Shown here piece by piece: positions 54,646 to 63,838 of a DNA stretch of 64,000 nt. The notes beneath the pieces are model-generated. The model was not told where the DNA came from and made no database searches. It saw nothing but the letters and a program-made list of their open reading frames with translations. The DNA lies in NCBI GenBank assembly GCA_964573725.1, contig CAZNLJ010000009.1:62001-126000 (forward strand). The letters run 5' to 3'. Source of the stretch: UBA6168 sp964573725. Lineage in GTDB: Bacteria; Bacteroidota; Bacteroidia; Chitinophagales; Saprospiraceae. Position 1 is the first letter of the stretch. Each line of letters begins with the position of its first letter. A program made the position numbers and the translations under genes.

Positions 54646-57633
54646 TCAATTCCGATAATGTTGTTGGGCGAACAAGCGGTAGTCGTCGATATTCTTGGTC
54701 CGCAGGAGTTCGCGGTAATTGTCCTGGCCGATCGGCATCAGTTCGAAGGGGGACTGGTCGGCATCCAGGTAATCGACGGAATTCTTTCGGGCCGTGTCGA
54801 GGTAATCCAGGGCTTCGTCCTTGTGTTTGAAGCGGCGGATGGCGATGATGGGGTAGCGTTTGTCCCCGTCGCCGAGGTAGATGTTGTTGGTCCGCAGTTT
54901 TTGGAGGGAGTGGTACTTGTTGTGGTAGTCGGAGAGGCGGATCTTGGCATCGTTGAGGGATACGTCGCCGAGGAAGACGACGATGACGAAGTGGAGGTCG
55001 TCATCGGCGACCTTGAAGTTGCCGACCTGTCCGGCTTCCTGGGGGAGGTTGCGTTGCTGGCCGGGGCCGGAGCCGATTTTTTCCCCGAGCAGGCGGAGGA
55101 TTTCCCGGGAACGGGCGGCTTCCGGTTCTTCGGGATATTTTGCGATGACTTCCTTGAGCGCTTCGACATAAGGTTCCCGGCCCTGGAGGTTGCCGATGCA
55201 CATGGCGCTGAGGAGCGCGAAGCGGGGTTGCAGCTTGTTGGTGGCGCCGAATTTTTCCGCGGCCTTGGAGATCCGGTCGAAGGCCAGCTGGTATTGTTGG
55301 GCATCGAAGGCGGCGTAGGTTTCGTCGTAATAGCTGGTCAGCGAATTTTCCTTGGCGAGCAGGCGTTGGAGGTATTCCGGGTCGAGGAGGATGCGGGCGT
55401 AGTTGGAGTTGGGATATTGTTGGACGATGATTTCGAAATAGCGTTGCGCCTCGTCGGCGTCGCCCATTTCCTTGTAGGAGAGGTAGAGGTAGTAGAGGGC
55501 GTCGAGTTTGTACTGGGTATCCGGGTAGCGGTCGAGCAGTTCGAGCAGGGCGGCGACGGCCTTGGGGTAATTTTGGAGCCGGTCGCGGTAGAGTCCGCCG
55601 AGGGCGAAGAGTGCGGCTTCGATCTGCCGGTTGCTGGCGAGGACCTTTTCGGGGGCGTCGGGGACGTCCTTGAATATCTCGCGGACATCCTCCTCCGTCA
55701 TGGTGCCGCTTTTGGTATCGGCGGCGCTGCCGTCCTCGCCCTCGCCGATGGATTCCTGGTTGGTGCGGCGCCAATTGTCCGCGAGCTCGCGTGTTCCCCA
55801 TTTCCGTTCGAATTCCCGTTCGCCGCGTTTGACCTCCTTGTCGTCGTAGGCCCAGAAGCGCGATTTGGTTTTTGCGTCGGCGGGTTGGGATCCTTTGGTG
55901 GCGCCGGGCGGAGTGGGGGAGGAGGTTTGTTCCTTGAGTTGGCGGAGGCGTTCCGCTTCCCGTTCGCGGAAGATTTTTTCGGCCAGGGCGAGGCGTTCCT
56001 CCTCGCTCATCCGGGAGATGCGGAGGAGGCTGTCCTGGAGGGAAATGGTACGGATATGGTTGGCGATATCCTCGAGGTTGTTGGCGGTGGCGAAGACGCG
56101 GGGATAGCGTTCGTCGGTATTGGGCAGAACCTGGAGGGTGCTGTCGTAGTAGGACTTGGCGGAGACGAAGGCCTGGTCCTCGAAGTACAGGTCGGCGAGC
56201 AGGAGGTAGGATTCCGCCTTTTGGACCGTATTGGTGGTGCTGTGCAGCAGGGAGGTCCTGAGGAGGTCCATGGCACCGTTCCGGTCGCCTTTTTCGAGGG
56301 CGATACCAGCGAGGGCGAAGTAAATCTGGTCCTTGTATTCCAGGTTTTTCTCTTCGCGGAGCATCCGCTCCAGGTTCTTGACGGAAGTGGCGGCGTCGTC
56401 ACCGGACAAGGCCAGGTTGAGCCGGGCCGTGAATTCCATTTCGAAGGAGGGGCTGTTGCGCAGCACCCGCTCGAAGGCGGCGGCGGCGGCGGCCTTCCGT
56501 TTGCCCAGCTGGTGGACTTGTCCGAGGATAAATGCGAGCCGGGCCCGCATCTGGCGGTTGTCCGACAGGTTGATGGCGGTTTCCAGGGGCTCCACCGCCA
56601 GGTCGTACTGCGCCTGTTTCAGGTAGTAGACCGACTTGACCACGGCGACTTCCCGGCGGACGTCGTCGAAGGTGGCGGGGCTTTTCTCCAGTTGGCTCAG
56701 CAGCCTTTCCGCATTGGTGAAGTTCTCCCGTTCGATATAGGTCTTGGCGAGCCAGAGAACCCCTTCCTGGTAGCAGGGGCGGTGCTGGAGGAAGTAGGTT
56801 TCCGGATCCGATTCCACCATGTCGGCGCCCAGCGTACCCAATCGGATGGAACCTGGTGCAGGTCGGGCGAGCGGGTCTGCGGAAAGGGATTCCTCCGGTT
56901 CCGGATCTTGCGCCGGCGCATCCTTCCCCGGCTTCTCCTGCGTCGGTTTCTTGCGCGGAGGGGACGCTTTCCCTTTCTTTTTCAGTTTTCGGGCCTTTTT
57001 CACTTCCTTCAGCTTGCGCTTCCGTTCTTTTTCGCGTATCTTCCTTTTCAGTTTGGCCAGTTTCTCCTTTTCCTTTTTGGAAAGTTTCGACCGTTCGGAA
57101 GCGGACATTTGGTCCGACTCCCCTTTTTTAATGGCTTTTTTCCTGTTTTTCAGGGATTTGGCTTTGGCTTCCCGCTTGGCTACCTCCAATGGGTTGAATT
57201 CGGCCATCATGAATTCCAGGGTTTCCTCGGCGGATTCGTAATCCTGCTTGAGGAACTGCGCCTGGCCCATGAGGAGATAGCAGTCGTCGGTCCAGTGGCT
57301 GATCCGGTGGAGGTTGGCGGATACGGAAACCTTCTGGACGGCCTTGTCCAAGGATTCGGCCACCGCCTTCGGATTGTCCGCCTCCTGGTACTTGTAGACC
57401 GGCAGGATGCGGCGGTAGTTGTCCTGTACCTGCGCCTCCAACGTCAAGGTGCTTTCGTACAGCAGCACGGTGGCGTTGTAATAGCCGTTGTACCGCGCCG
57501 TCATGTTGTGGTAGGCCTTGCCGACGGCGCCGACATCATCCTTGCGCTTTTGCGTGACGCAACCCTGCACCAGCAGGAGCGTGCACAAGGACAGGAAGGA
57601 CAGGCGGATGAGTTTGGTCGGATGAACGAGCAT
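54646..57633 (-). CDS. porW: Type IX secretion lipoprotein PorW/SprE
   Basis: A 995-residue TPR lipoprotein of the type IX secretion and gliding machinery. The signal peptide ends in a lipobox (LVQGC, C25) and is followed by the AYHNMTARYNGYYNA segment characteristic of this family. TPR-like repeats cover much of residues 60-560 and a second set 600-780. A Lys/Arg/Glu-rich stretch at about 145-225 is probably a charged coiled region. Family members are needed for cargo secretion through the outer membrane. The start at 57633 is fixed by the signal peptide. It is divergent from the M23 peptidase gene (193 bp apart) and ended by a clear terminator. Confidence 0.88.
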   Translation of the reverse strand: MLVHPTKLIRLSFLSLCTLLLVQGCVTQKRKDDVGAVGKAYHNMTARYNGYYNATVLLYESTLTLEAQVQDNYRRILPVYKYQEADNPKAVAESLDKAVQKVSVSANLHRISHWTDDCYLLMGQAQFLKQDYESAEETLEFMMAEFNPLEVAKREAKAKSLKNRKKAIKKGESDQMSASERSKLSKKEKEKLAKLKRKIREKERKRKLKEVKKARKLKKKGKASPPRKKPTQEKPGKDAPAQDPEPEESLSADPLARPAPGSIRLGTLGADMVESDPETYFLQHRPCYQEGVLWLAKTYIERENFTNAERLLSQLEKSPATFDDVRREVAVVKSVYYLKQAQYDLAVEPLETAINLSDNRQMRARLAFILGQVHQLGKRKAAAAAAFERVLRNSPSFEMEFTARLNLALSGDDAATSVKNLERMLREEKNLEYKDQIYFALAGIALEKGDRNGAMDLLRTSLLHSTTNTVQKAESYLLLADLYFEDQAFVSAKSYYDSTLQVLPNTDERYPRVFATANNLEDIANHIRTISLQDSLLRISRMSEEERLALAEKIFREREAERLRQLKEQTSSPTPPGATKGSQPADAKTKSRFWAYDDKEVKRGEREFERKWGTRELADNWRRTNQESIGEGEDGSAADTKSGTMTEEDVREIFKDVPDAPEKVLASNRQIEAALFALGGLYRDRLQNYPKAVAALLELLDRYPDTQYKLDALYYLYLSYKEMGDADEAQRYFEIIVQQYPNSNYARILLDPEYLQRLLAKENSLTSYYDETYAAFDAQQYQLAFDRISKAAEKFGATNKLQPRFALLSAMCIGNLQGREPYVEALKEVIAKYPEEPEAARSREILRLLGEKIGSGPGQQRNLPQEAGQVGNFKVADDDLHFVIVVFLGDVSLNDAKIRLSDYHNKYHSLQKLRTNNIYLGDGDKRYPIIAIRRFKHKDEALDYLDTARKNSVDYLDADQSPFELMPIGQDNYRELLRTKNIDDYRLFAQQHYRN

Positions 57634-57707
57634 TGGACGGTGGATTCTTTCGGACGCAGTTCGCGAAAAATTGAAAAATATTAATAAAGCAATTCTAAAA
57701 TTCCCCT

Positions 57708-57737
57708 TTTGGCCAATATTTGCGACTTTTACGTTTC
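57708..57737 (+). promoter_or_regulatory. Candidate promoter of the M23 peptidase gene
   Basis: A -33 TTTG (57708-57711) and a near-consensus -7 TACGTTTC (57730-57737, one mismatch) are spaced by 18 bp, in the AT-rich region between the divergent PorW and M23 genes. The predicted leader is about 80 bases. Confidence 0.35.
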
Positions 57738-57826
57738 GCACGCAGGCAAGTTGCGACAAGGGTTGCGTTACCCTCATGTAACTTCGATTGTGCAAAAATA
57801 TTTCATCCGTTACAATAGATAACGCC

Positions 57827-58723
57827 ATGTCAGACGAAAACCAAGAAAAGGTCAGGCGTTTGGATCGGTTAAGATACACTTACCGACTGGTTATCTACAA
57901 GGACGAGACCTTCGAGGAGGTCGGTTCCTACCGGCTCTCCTTACTCAACGTCTACACGATCCTGAGCACTTTCGTCGTGCTGATCGCCACCCTGATCATC
58001 CTGCTGATCAGCTTCACGCCCGTCAAACGGTTCCTTCCGGGTTATGTCGGCACCCGGACCCATCTCGAGATGTTGGAACTCTACGAGGACCTGGATTCCC
58101 TGTCTGCCCTGGTCGCCGCACAGGATACCTACAACCAGGGCTTCCGTCGGATGTTGACGGGTGAGGTCCAGGAAACGGCCGGTAAGCGGCCGCAACGGGT
58201 GCAGGAATCCGAAACCCTCGCCTTGGGGGAACGTTCCGAGGTGGACCAGCAGTTGCGGGAGGAAGTCGAACTCGAACAACCCGCCGCCGCATCCAAACCC
58301 GCCGCCCCATCCAAACCGGTTAACATCTCCCCGCGCAACATCCCCCTGGAGCAGATGGACTTCACCACCCCCGTCAGCGGAACGGTCGTCGCCGCTTTCG
58401 ACCCGGAGAAAAACCACATCGGCGTCGATATCATCGCCCCCAAGCATACGCCCGTGAAAGCGGTCATGGACGGTTGGGTCATCGCTTCCGACTGGACCCT
58501 GGAAACCGGCAATACCATCGCCATCCAGCACTCGAACGACCTGGTCACCTTCTACAAGCACAACTCCGCCCTGTTGAAACGGACAGGCAGCTACGTCCGC
58601 GCGGGGGAAGCCATCGCCATCATCGGCAATACGGGCGAATTGACGGACGGACCGCACCTGCACTTCGAACTTTGGCACCAGGGGAAGCCGATCAACCCCA
58701 CGGATTACGTGTATTTTCGTTGA
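57827..58723 (+). CDS. Membrane-anchored M23 (LytM) peptidoglycan peptidase
   Basis: A 298-residue protein with one membrane helix (about residues 40-63, YTILSTFVVLIATLIILLISF), a periplasmic coiled region (about 70-140), a Pro/Ala linker, and a C-terminal M23 domain from about 185. The zinc ligands are intact: H197-x-x-x-D201 (KNHIGVDII) and the H277-x-H279 pair (GPHLHFEL), so it should be active, unlike degenerate LytM adaptors. It would cut peptide cross-bridges during growth or machinery insertion. The ATG at 57827 is preferred to the one at 57788 because it lies after the promoter candidate and is close to the MSDENQEK start. Confidence 0.9.
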   Translation: MSDENQEKVRRLDRLRYTYRLVIYKDETFEEVGSYRLSLLNVYTILSTFVVLIATLIILLISFTPVKRFLPGYVGTRTHLEMLELYEDLDSLSALVAAQDTYNQGFRRMLTGEVQETAGKRPQRVQESETLALGERSEVDQQLREEVELEQPAAASKPAAPSKPVNISPRNIPLEQMDFTTPVSGTVVAAFDPEKNHIGVDIIAPKHTPVKAVMDGWVIASDWTLETGNTIAIQHSNDLVTFYKHNSALLKRTGSYVRAGEAIAIIGNTGELTDGPHLHFELWHQGKPINPTDYVYFR

Positions 58724-58859
58724 CACCGCCGGAACGTGGCCGGCCGGCTGTGCCGGACAAGCACCTCCCGTCCCGCCGGCCGCATCCGCCGCGATGATTT
58801 TCCGTCCGGACCGACGCCCTGCTCCCCGGATCCCGCCCAACCGATAAACTCCTTTCCCC

Positions 58860-61800
58860 ATGTGGAGATGCCCCCCGACGCCGGTCCTCGCCTGCTTGTT
58901 CCTCTTCCTGTCCTGCACGGTCTTCCCGGTCTCCCCGGCCCTCGGTCAAGCCGGTGGCAACTTCCAGCAGGTCCATTACGACCTTGCCGTCACCTTGGAC
59001 GACCAACAGCATACCCTTACCGGAACGGTGCGGATTACCTATACCCACCTCGCCCCCTATCCAATCGACTCCATGTGGTTCCACCTGTGGGGAAACGCCT
59101 TCCTCGGACAGTCCTCCGCCTTTGCCAACCAGCTGCTGCGGGATGGCCGGACGGATTATCATTTCGCCCCGGCTTCCGCATGGGGGGGGTACAGCGGATT
59201 GCACTTCGCCATGGACGGAGAGCCCATCGAATGGTACCTCCTGCCTGCGGATCCCGACCTCGCCGTATTGAAGCTCCCCCGCGCCCTGGCACCCGGGGAA
59301 ACGGTGGTCCTGTCCACCCCCTTCCGCCTCCGGATTCCGGCGGCCTTTTCCCGCCTGGGCCATACCGGCCATGCCTACCAGCTTACACAATGGTACCCCA
59401 AGCCGGCGGTATTGGACGAGCAAGGCTGGCACCCCTTACCCTACCTGGACCGGGGGGAATTCTATGCCCCGTTCGGTTCCTATGCCGTCTCCATCACCTT
59501 GCCGGACAACTACCTCGTGGCGGCGACCGGGGTGCTCCGGACGGAATCCGAGCTGGCCTGGCTGCAGGAACGGGTGGCCCGTACCGAGGCATTCGCAGCG
59601 GACGGATTCCCGGAGGAGGCGGCGTCCATCCCATCCTCGAGCACCTGGAAGACCTTGCATTACACGGCCGAACAAGTGCATGATTTTGCACTTTTTGCCG
59701 ACAAGCGCTTCCATGTCCTGCGGGAAACCGCCGTCCTCTCCTCCGGCAGGAAGGTGGACGCATGGGCATTCTTCACCCGGTCGGAGGCGGCGCAATGGAT
59801 CCGGGCGGCCTCCTATGTACGTCGGGCGCTGGAATTTTATGACCGGTTGGTCGGGGAATACCCCTGGCCGCATGCCACCGCGGTCGAACAAGCTGCGGGC
59901 GCCGGCGGCGGCATGGAATATCCGATGGTCACGGTCATCGGCAAGACCGGCCACCCCCGTTCGCTGGACAACGTCATCGCCCATGAGGTCGGCCACAACT
60001 GGTTCTACGGCATCCTGGGAACCCACGAGCGGAAACATGCCTGGATGGACGAAGGCATCAACACTTATTACGAGCACCGGTACATGCGGACGTATTACGG
60101 GCACCGTTCCGCCCAGCGCTTGCAGGGTTTCCTGGAAAAAAATACCGATACGGACCTGCTCACCCTGCCCTGGCTGCACCAATGCCGCCGCCGGCTGGAC
60201 CAGGCACCGGATACGGATGCCGACCGTTTTTCCGCCTTGAACTACCTGCTGGGGGCCTATGTCAAGCCGGGGCTGGCCTTTGCCCACCTGGAGGCGTACC
60301 TGGGGACGCTCCGCTTCGACCGGATCATGCAAGCCTTTTACCGGGAATGGCAATTCCGCCATCCCTACCCGGCCGACCTGCGGCGGCATGTCGAGCAGGA
60401 AACCGGCAAGGACCTGTCCTGGTTCTTCGACGGATATCTGGGGTCCACCCAAGCGCTGGATTACGCCTTGCTGGGTGCTACCCGCACCCGGCTACCCGGT
60501 ACCGGTTTGCCGGCCTGGCAGGTCCGTGTCGAAAACAGGGGGGCGCTGGCGGCACCCTTCCCCCTGACCGCCTACCGGGGGGAACAAGCCCTGGAAACCC
60601 GCTGGGTGGAAGGCTTTTCGGGAGTCCGGACCCTGCTGTTTCCGGCGGATTCGGTCACCCGATTCGTCATCGACCCCATGCAGGTAACCCTGGACAGGGA
60701 AGGCCGGAACAACAGGTTCCGGACAGGCGGGGCCTTCGGCCGGCTGGAGCCGGTGCGGCTCCGCTTGGGTGGGCCGCTGGAGGACAGCCGGGTGACGGCG
60801 GTCAACCTGTGGCCGGTCATGGCGTTCAACGCCTACGACGGCATCCTGGCCGGGCTGCTGTGGCACAACGGAATCCTGCCGTTTCGCCGGACAGCCTTCC
60901 AGTTCCTGCCCCTGTACGGCACCGGCTCCGGTATGCCGGCGGGTATGGCCCGGCTCACCCACCATATTTTTCCCGGCGGGAAGAAGCGGACGCAACTGTC
61001 CCTCTCCCTGACGGCCCGTCGGTTCAGCTTCCGTACCCTGGATTCCTTGCCGACGGTTTCCGGTTTCGAGCAACCCACCTTGTCGTATCGGCGCCTGATG
61101 CCCGTCCTCCGGTTGGAATGGTCGTCCGCTCCCGGCGACACCCGGTTCCAGGTCCTGGAGTGGCGCTCCCGCTTCCTGTCGAGGGAAGCGGCCGACTTCG
61201 GGCCGGCGGGGCCATACTACCTGGGCAAGACGCGCGAGGCGCGTCGCATCCATGACCTGGGCTGGGAGTTCGGCGACCGGGCCGGCCGGGCACCCTATGC
61301 AGTCCGGTTCAACCTGGAGCACCAGCGGTACCGCGACCGTTTCGACAAGCCGCAGGCCTACCTGCGGACGACGGTGGAGGGGAAGGTGGCGGCGGCCTAC
61401 GCTGCGGACCGGCGGATCCGGTGCCGCATATTCGCCGGTCATCGTATCCCATTGGCCGGCGGCGGGGCTTCCGCGGGCATCCTGGAGGAAGCCTTCAGCC
61501 TGACCGGACAAGGTTTCAATGATTACCGGTACGACGATCTGTATATCGGCCGTTCCGACAATACCGGTCCTTTTTCCAGGCAGGTGACGGCCCGGGAAGG
61601 CGGGATGAAAGTGCCTTTGGGCAGCGCCTTCTCCCAGGGGCGCAGCAACACCTTCCTGGTGGCGCTGAATCTCATGGCGGACCTGCCGGCGGCCGTACCG
61701 CTGCGCTTGCCGTTGCGGCCTTACCTCGACCTGGGTTATTATGCCGACCGGCGGCCCATTGCCGCCGGCGTGCCGGCGCGGGATCGGTTTTGGTGGCAGG

Positions 61801-62000
61801 GCGGGCTGGCCTTGGAATTGGGGGATGGGATTGTGGGCCTTTATTTTCCGTTGGTGCAGGCGGCCGTGCTACGCGGAACGGACCGGCGACCGGGCCTGTA
61901 CGACCAATCGGGGCGCGACCGTTACCTGGAGCGCATCGCTTTCTCGGTCCGGCTGACCGACCTGGACCCTTGGGACCTGGCCGGTCGGTTCCGGATGTAG
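58860..62000 (+). CDS. M1-family metallopeptidase with long C-terminal extension
   Basis: A 1,046-residue secreted peptidase. A signal peptide covers about residues 1-30. The M1 N-terminal domain (about 35-260) is followed by the gluzincin catalytic domain: the family GGMEYP exopeptidase-like motif (near residue 353), H375-E376-x-x-H379 (HEVGHNW) and the third zinc ligand E398 in WMDEGINTYYEHRY. After about residue 530 a further 500 residues of beta-rich sequence continue to an aromatic end; this region has strands of the type VRFNLEHQRYRDRF and LRLPLRPYLDLGYY and could form an outer-membrane barrel. It is convergent with the MlaF gene (14-bp gap). Confidence 0.88.
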   Translation: MWRCPPTPVLACLFLFLSCTVFPVSPALGQAGGNFQQVHYDLAVTLDDQQHTLTGTVRITYTHLAPYPIDSMWFHLWGNAFLGQSSAFANQLLRDGRTDYHFAPASAWGGYSGLHFAMDGEPIEWYLLPADPDLAVLKLPRALAPGETVVLSTPFRLRIPAAFSRLGHTGHAYQLTQWYPKPAVLDEQGWHPLPYLDRGEFYAPFGSYAVSITLPDNYLVAATGVLRTESELAWLQERVARTEAFAADGFPEEAASIPSSSTWKTLHYTAEQVHDFALFADKRFHVLRETAVLSSGRKVDAWAFFTRSEAAQWIRAASYVRRALEFYDRLVGEYPWPHATAVEQAAGAGGGMEYPMVTVIGKTGHPRSLDNVIAHEVGHNWFYGILGTHERKHAWMDEGINTYYEHRYMRTYYGHRSAQRLQGFLEKNTDTDLLTLPWLHQCRRRLDQAPDTDADRFSALNYLLGAYVKPGLAFAHLEAYLGTLRFDRIMQAFYREWQFRHPYPADLRRHVEQETGKDLSWFFDGYLGSTQALDYALLGATRTRLPGTGLPAWQVRVENRGALAAPFPLTAYRGEQALETRWVEGFSGVRTLLFPADSVTRFVIDPMQVTLDREGRNNRFRTGGAFGRLEPVRLRLGGPLEDSRVTAVNLWPVMAFNAYDGILAGLLWHNGILPFRRTAFQFLPLYGTGSGMPAGMARLTHHIFPGGKKRTQLSLSLTARRFSFRTLDSLPTVSGFEQPTLSYRRLMPVLRLEWSSAPGDTRFQVLEWRSRFLSREAADFGPAGPYYLGKTREARRIHDLGWEFGDRAGRAPYAVRFNLEHQRYRDRFDKPQAYLRTTVEGKVAAAYAADRRIRCRIFAGHRIPLAGGGASAGILEEAFSLTGQGFNDYRYDDLYIGRSDNTGPFSRQVTAREGGMKVPLGSAFSQGRSNTFLVALNLMADLPAAVPLRLPLRPYLDLGYYADRRPIAAGVPARDRFWWQGGLALELGDGIVGLYFPLVQAAVLRGTDRRPGLYDQSGRDRYLERIAFSVRLTDLDPWDLAGRFRM

Positions 62001-62014
62001 GGGGGTAGGATTCA

Positions 62015-62785
62015 TCAGGGTTCCTCCTGGCGGAGGGCGGCATTGCGGAGGCGTTGGAGGAAAGGGGAGGCGAAGATGAAGCCCTGCAGGAGTTCGTTGT
62101 CGCTGGAAAGGACTTCATCCTTGCTGCCGGTCCAGGCGAGCTTACCCAGGTGGAGCAAGGCGATATTATCCCCGATTTCCATGACGGAGTTCATGTCGTG
62201 GGTATTGATGATGGTGGTCATCTGCTGGTCGTAGGTCAGGTCCTGGATCAGTTCGTCGATGGTCAGGGCCGTCCGGGGATCCAGGCCGGAGTTGGGTTCG
62301 TCACAGAACAGGTACCGGGGGTCCATGACGATGGCGCGGGCGATACCGACCCTTTTCTGCATGCCGCCGCTGATTTCGGAAGGGTACTTCCGGTTGGCGC
62401 CGGACAAGCCGACCCGTTCCAGGCACCAATCCACCCGGCGTAATTTTTCCCGGGAGGTTTGGTTGCTGAACATATCCAGCGGGAAGCGGATATTTTCCTC
62501 GACGGTCATGGAATCGAAGAGCGCGGACCCCTGGAAGAGCATGCCTACTTTCATGCGGATTTCACGGGCCTGACGTTTGTTGAGGGAGAAAAAATCGGTG
62601 TCGTCGTACCAGACCTTGCCGTCGGTCGGTTCGATGAGGCCGACCAGGATCTTGAGGAAGACCGTTTTCCCCGCACCGCTTCGGCCGATGATCAGGTTCG
62701 TCTTGCCCGGGTGGAAGGCCATGGAGATACCGTTGAGGACCTGGGTGCCGTCGAACGACTTGAATATGTTTTCTGCTCTGATCAT
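62015..62785 (-). CDS. mlaF: ABC transporter ATP-binding protein, MlaF-like
   Basis: A 256-residue ATPase. Walker A is GRSGAGKT (residues 34-41), the ABC signature is SGGMQKR (139-145), Walker B is YLFCDEP (D162, E163), and the switch His lies in NTHD. The SEISGGMQKR and NSGLDP context matches MlaF/Ttg2A of the system that moves phospholipids between the membranes. It is 25 bp downstream of the permease MlaE in the same operon. MlaD and other Mla parts are not in the window. Confidence 0.92.
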   Translation of the reverse strand: MIRAENIFKSFDGTQVLNGISMAFHPGKTNLIIGRSGAGKTVFLKILVGLIEPTDGKVWYDDTDFFSLNKRQAREIRMKVGMLFQGSALFDSMTVEENIRFPLDMFSNQTSREKLRRVDWCLERVGLSGANRKYPSEISGGMQKRVGIARAIVMDPRYLFCDEPNSGLDPRTALTIDELIQDLTYDQQMTTIINTHDMNSVMEIGDNIALLHLGKLAWTGSKDEVLSSDNELLQGFIFASPFLQRLRNAALRQEEP

Positions 62786-62810
62786 GCTCAGGTTTTGAAG
62801 GTTCCGGCGA

Positions 62811-63557
62811 TCAGCCGGTCAGCAGTACCGCCAGGAGGTAGTCGGCCAGCAGGATCATGATGTTGCTGAAGACCACGGCATTGGTGCTGGCCTTGCCGAG
62901 TTCGATGTTGCCCCCCCGGACGAAGTATCCCTGGAAGCAGGGGATGGTGGTCAGGATGAAGGAGAACACGGCGGATTTCACATACATCATGGTGACGTTG
63001 AAAGGTTGGAAGAAGGCCCGGAGGCCTCGTTCGTATTCGTCGGCGGACAAGGTGGCGAAGGGGACGGTGGCGAGGTAGCCTCCGCCGATGGCGATGTAGG
63101 CGGAGATGGTCACGAGCAGGGGCACCACGACGAGCGCGGCGATGATCTTGGGTAGCAGGAGGTACGCCGCGGTGTTGATGCCCATGATTTCCATGGCGTC
63201 GATCTGTTCCTTTTGCCGCATGCTGCCCAGTTCCGTCGCCATGTTGGAGCCGACCTTGCCGGCGAGGACCAGGCAGGTGATGGTGGGGGCGGATTCGATG
63301 ATGGCGAGGTCGCGCACGATATAGCCGATGTACCAACGGGGGACAAGGGTACCGTCCAGCTGGTAGGAGAACTGGACGGCGGCGACGGCACCCATGAAAA
63401 CGGAAATCAGGGCCACGATGACCAGGGAGCCGATGCCGATGCTTTCCATTTGCCGGAGGGTCTCCTTCCAGTACATGGAGAAGTTTTCCGGCCTGGAGAA
63501 GGCTTGCCGCAAGAGGATGAGGTAGCGGCCGAAGTGGTATAGCAGGTTGAAATTCAT
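62811..63557 (-). CDS. mlaE: MlaE-family ABC transporter permease
   Basis: A 248-residue integral membrane protein with five to six helices. The conserved MlaE elements are YIVRDLAIIESAPTITCLVLAGKVGSNMATELGSMR in pieces (ESAPTITCLVLAGKVGSNMA and TELGSMRQKEQIDAMEIMG), the latter forming the coupling helix to the ATPase. It forms the membrane pore of the MlaFE lipid transporter. The ATG at 63557 gives a family-like N-terminus; the longer open frame upstream is Pro-rich and unlikely. It is the gene directly before MlaF. Confidence 0.92.
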   Translation of the reverse strand: MNFNLLYHFGRYLILLRQAFSRPENFSMYWKETLRQMESIGIGSLVIVALISVFMGAVAAVQFSYQLDGTLVPRWYIGYIVRDLAIIESAPTITCLVLAGKVGSNMATELGSMRQKEQIDAMEIMGINTAAYLLLPKIIAALVVVPLLVTISAYIAIGGGYLATVPFATLSADEYERGLRAFFQPFNVTMMYVKSAVFSFILTTIPCFQGYFVRGGNIELGKASTNAVVFSNIMILLADYLLAVLLTG

Positions 63558-63764
63558 GGTGTCGGCTTTGGTAAGACCGCCCTGGCCCCGGGGTGTCGAC
63601 GTGTGTCGGGAAGCTGGGCGGTCCGGCGGCACCGGTCCGGGGCGCCGATGGATATCCTGCCGCAGCACGGCGGGTTTTCCGGACGCCGTCGTCCCGCCGG
63701 CCTGGCAGGGGGAGGCGGGGCGGTTTCCGGGCGTTGGACCGGCCTTTGGGGTCGGCATTCCCTG

Positions 63765-63772
63765 CAAAGGTA
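63765..63772 (-). promoter_or_regulatory. Candidate -7 box upstream of mlaE
   Basis: On the minus strand this is TACCTTTG, a perfect TAnnTTTG, about 200 bp before the mlaE start, with no -33 TTTG. The leader would be long, so the call is weak. Confidence 0.3.
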
Positions 63773-63838
63773 CTCTCTTCCTTAAAAATTGGTGTATTTG
63801 TGGCCGAAATGATTTCAGGAAGCCATACCGGCTGCCCT

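Noticed and set aside
54616..57684. 1,022-codon open frame on + opposite the PorW/SprE gene
   Set aside because: It is antisense to a clearly identifiable lipoprotein; its translation has long Gly/Val/Phe/Glu-biased stretches without domains. High GC content creates such shadow frames.
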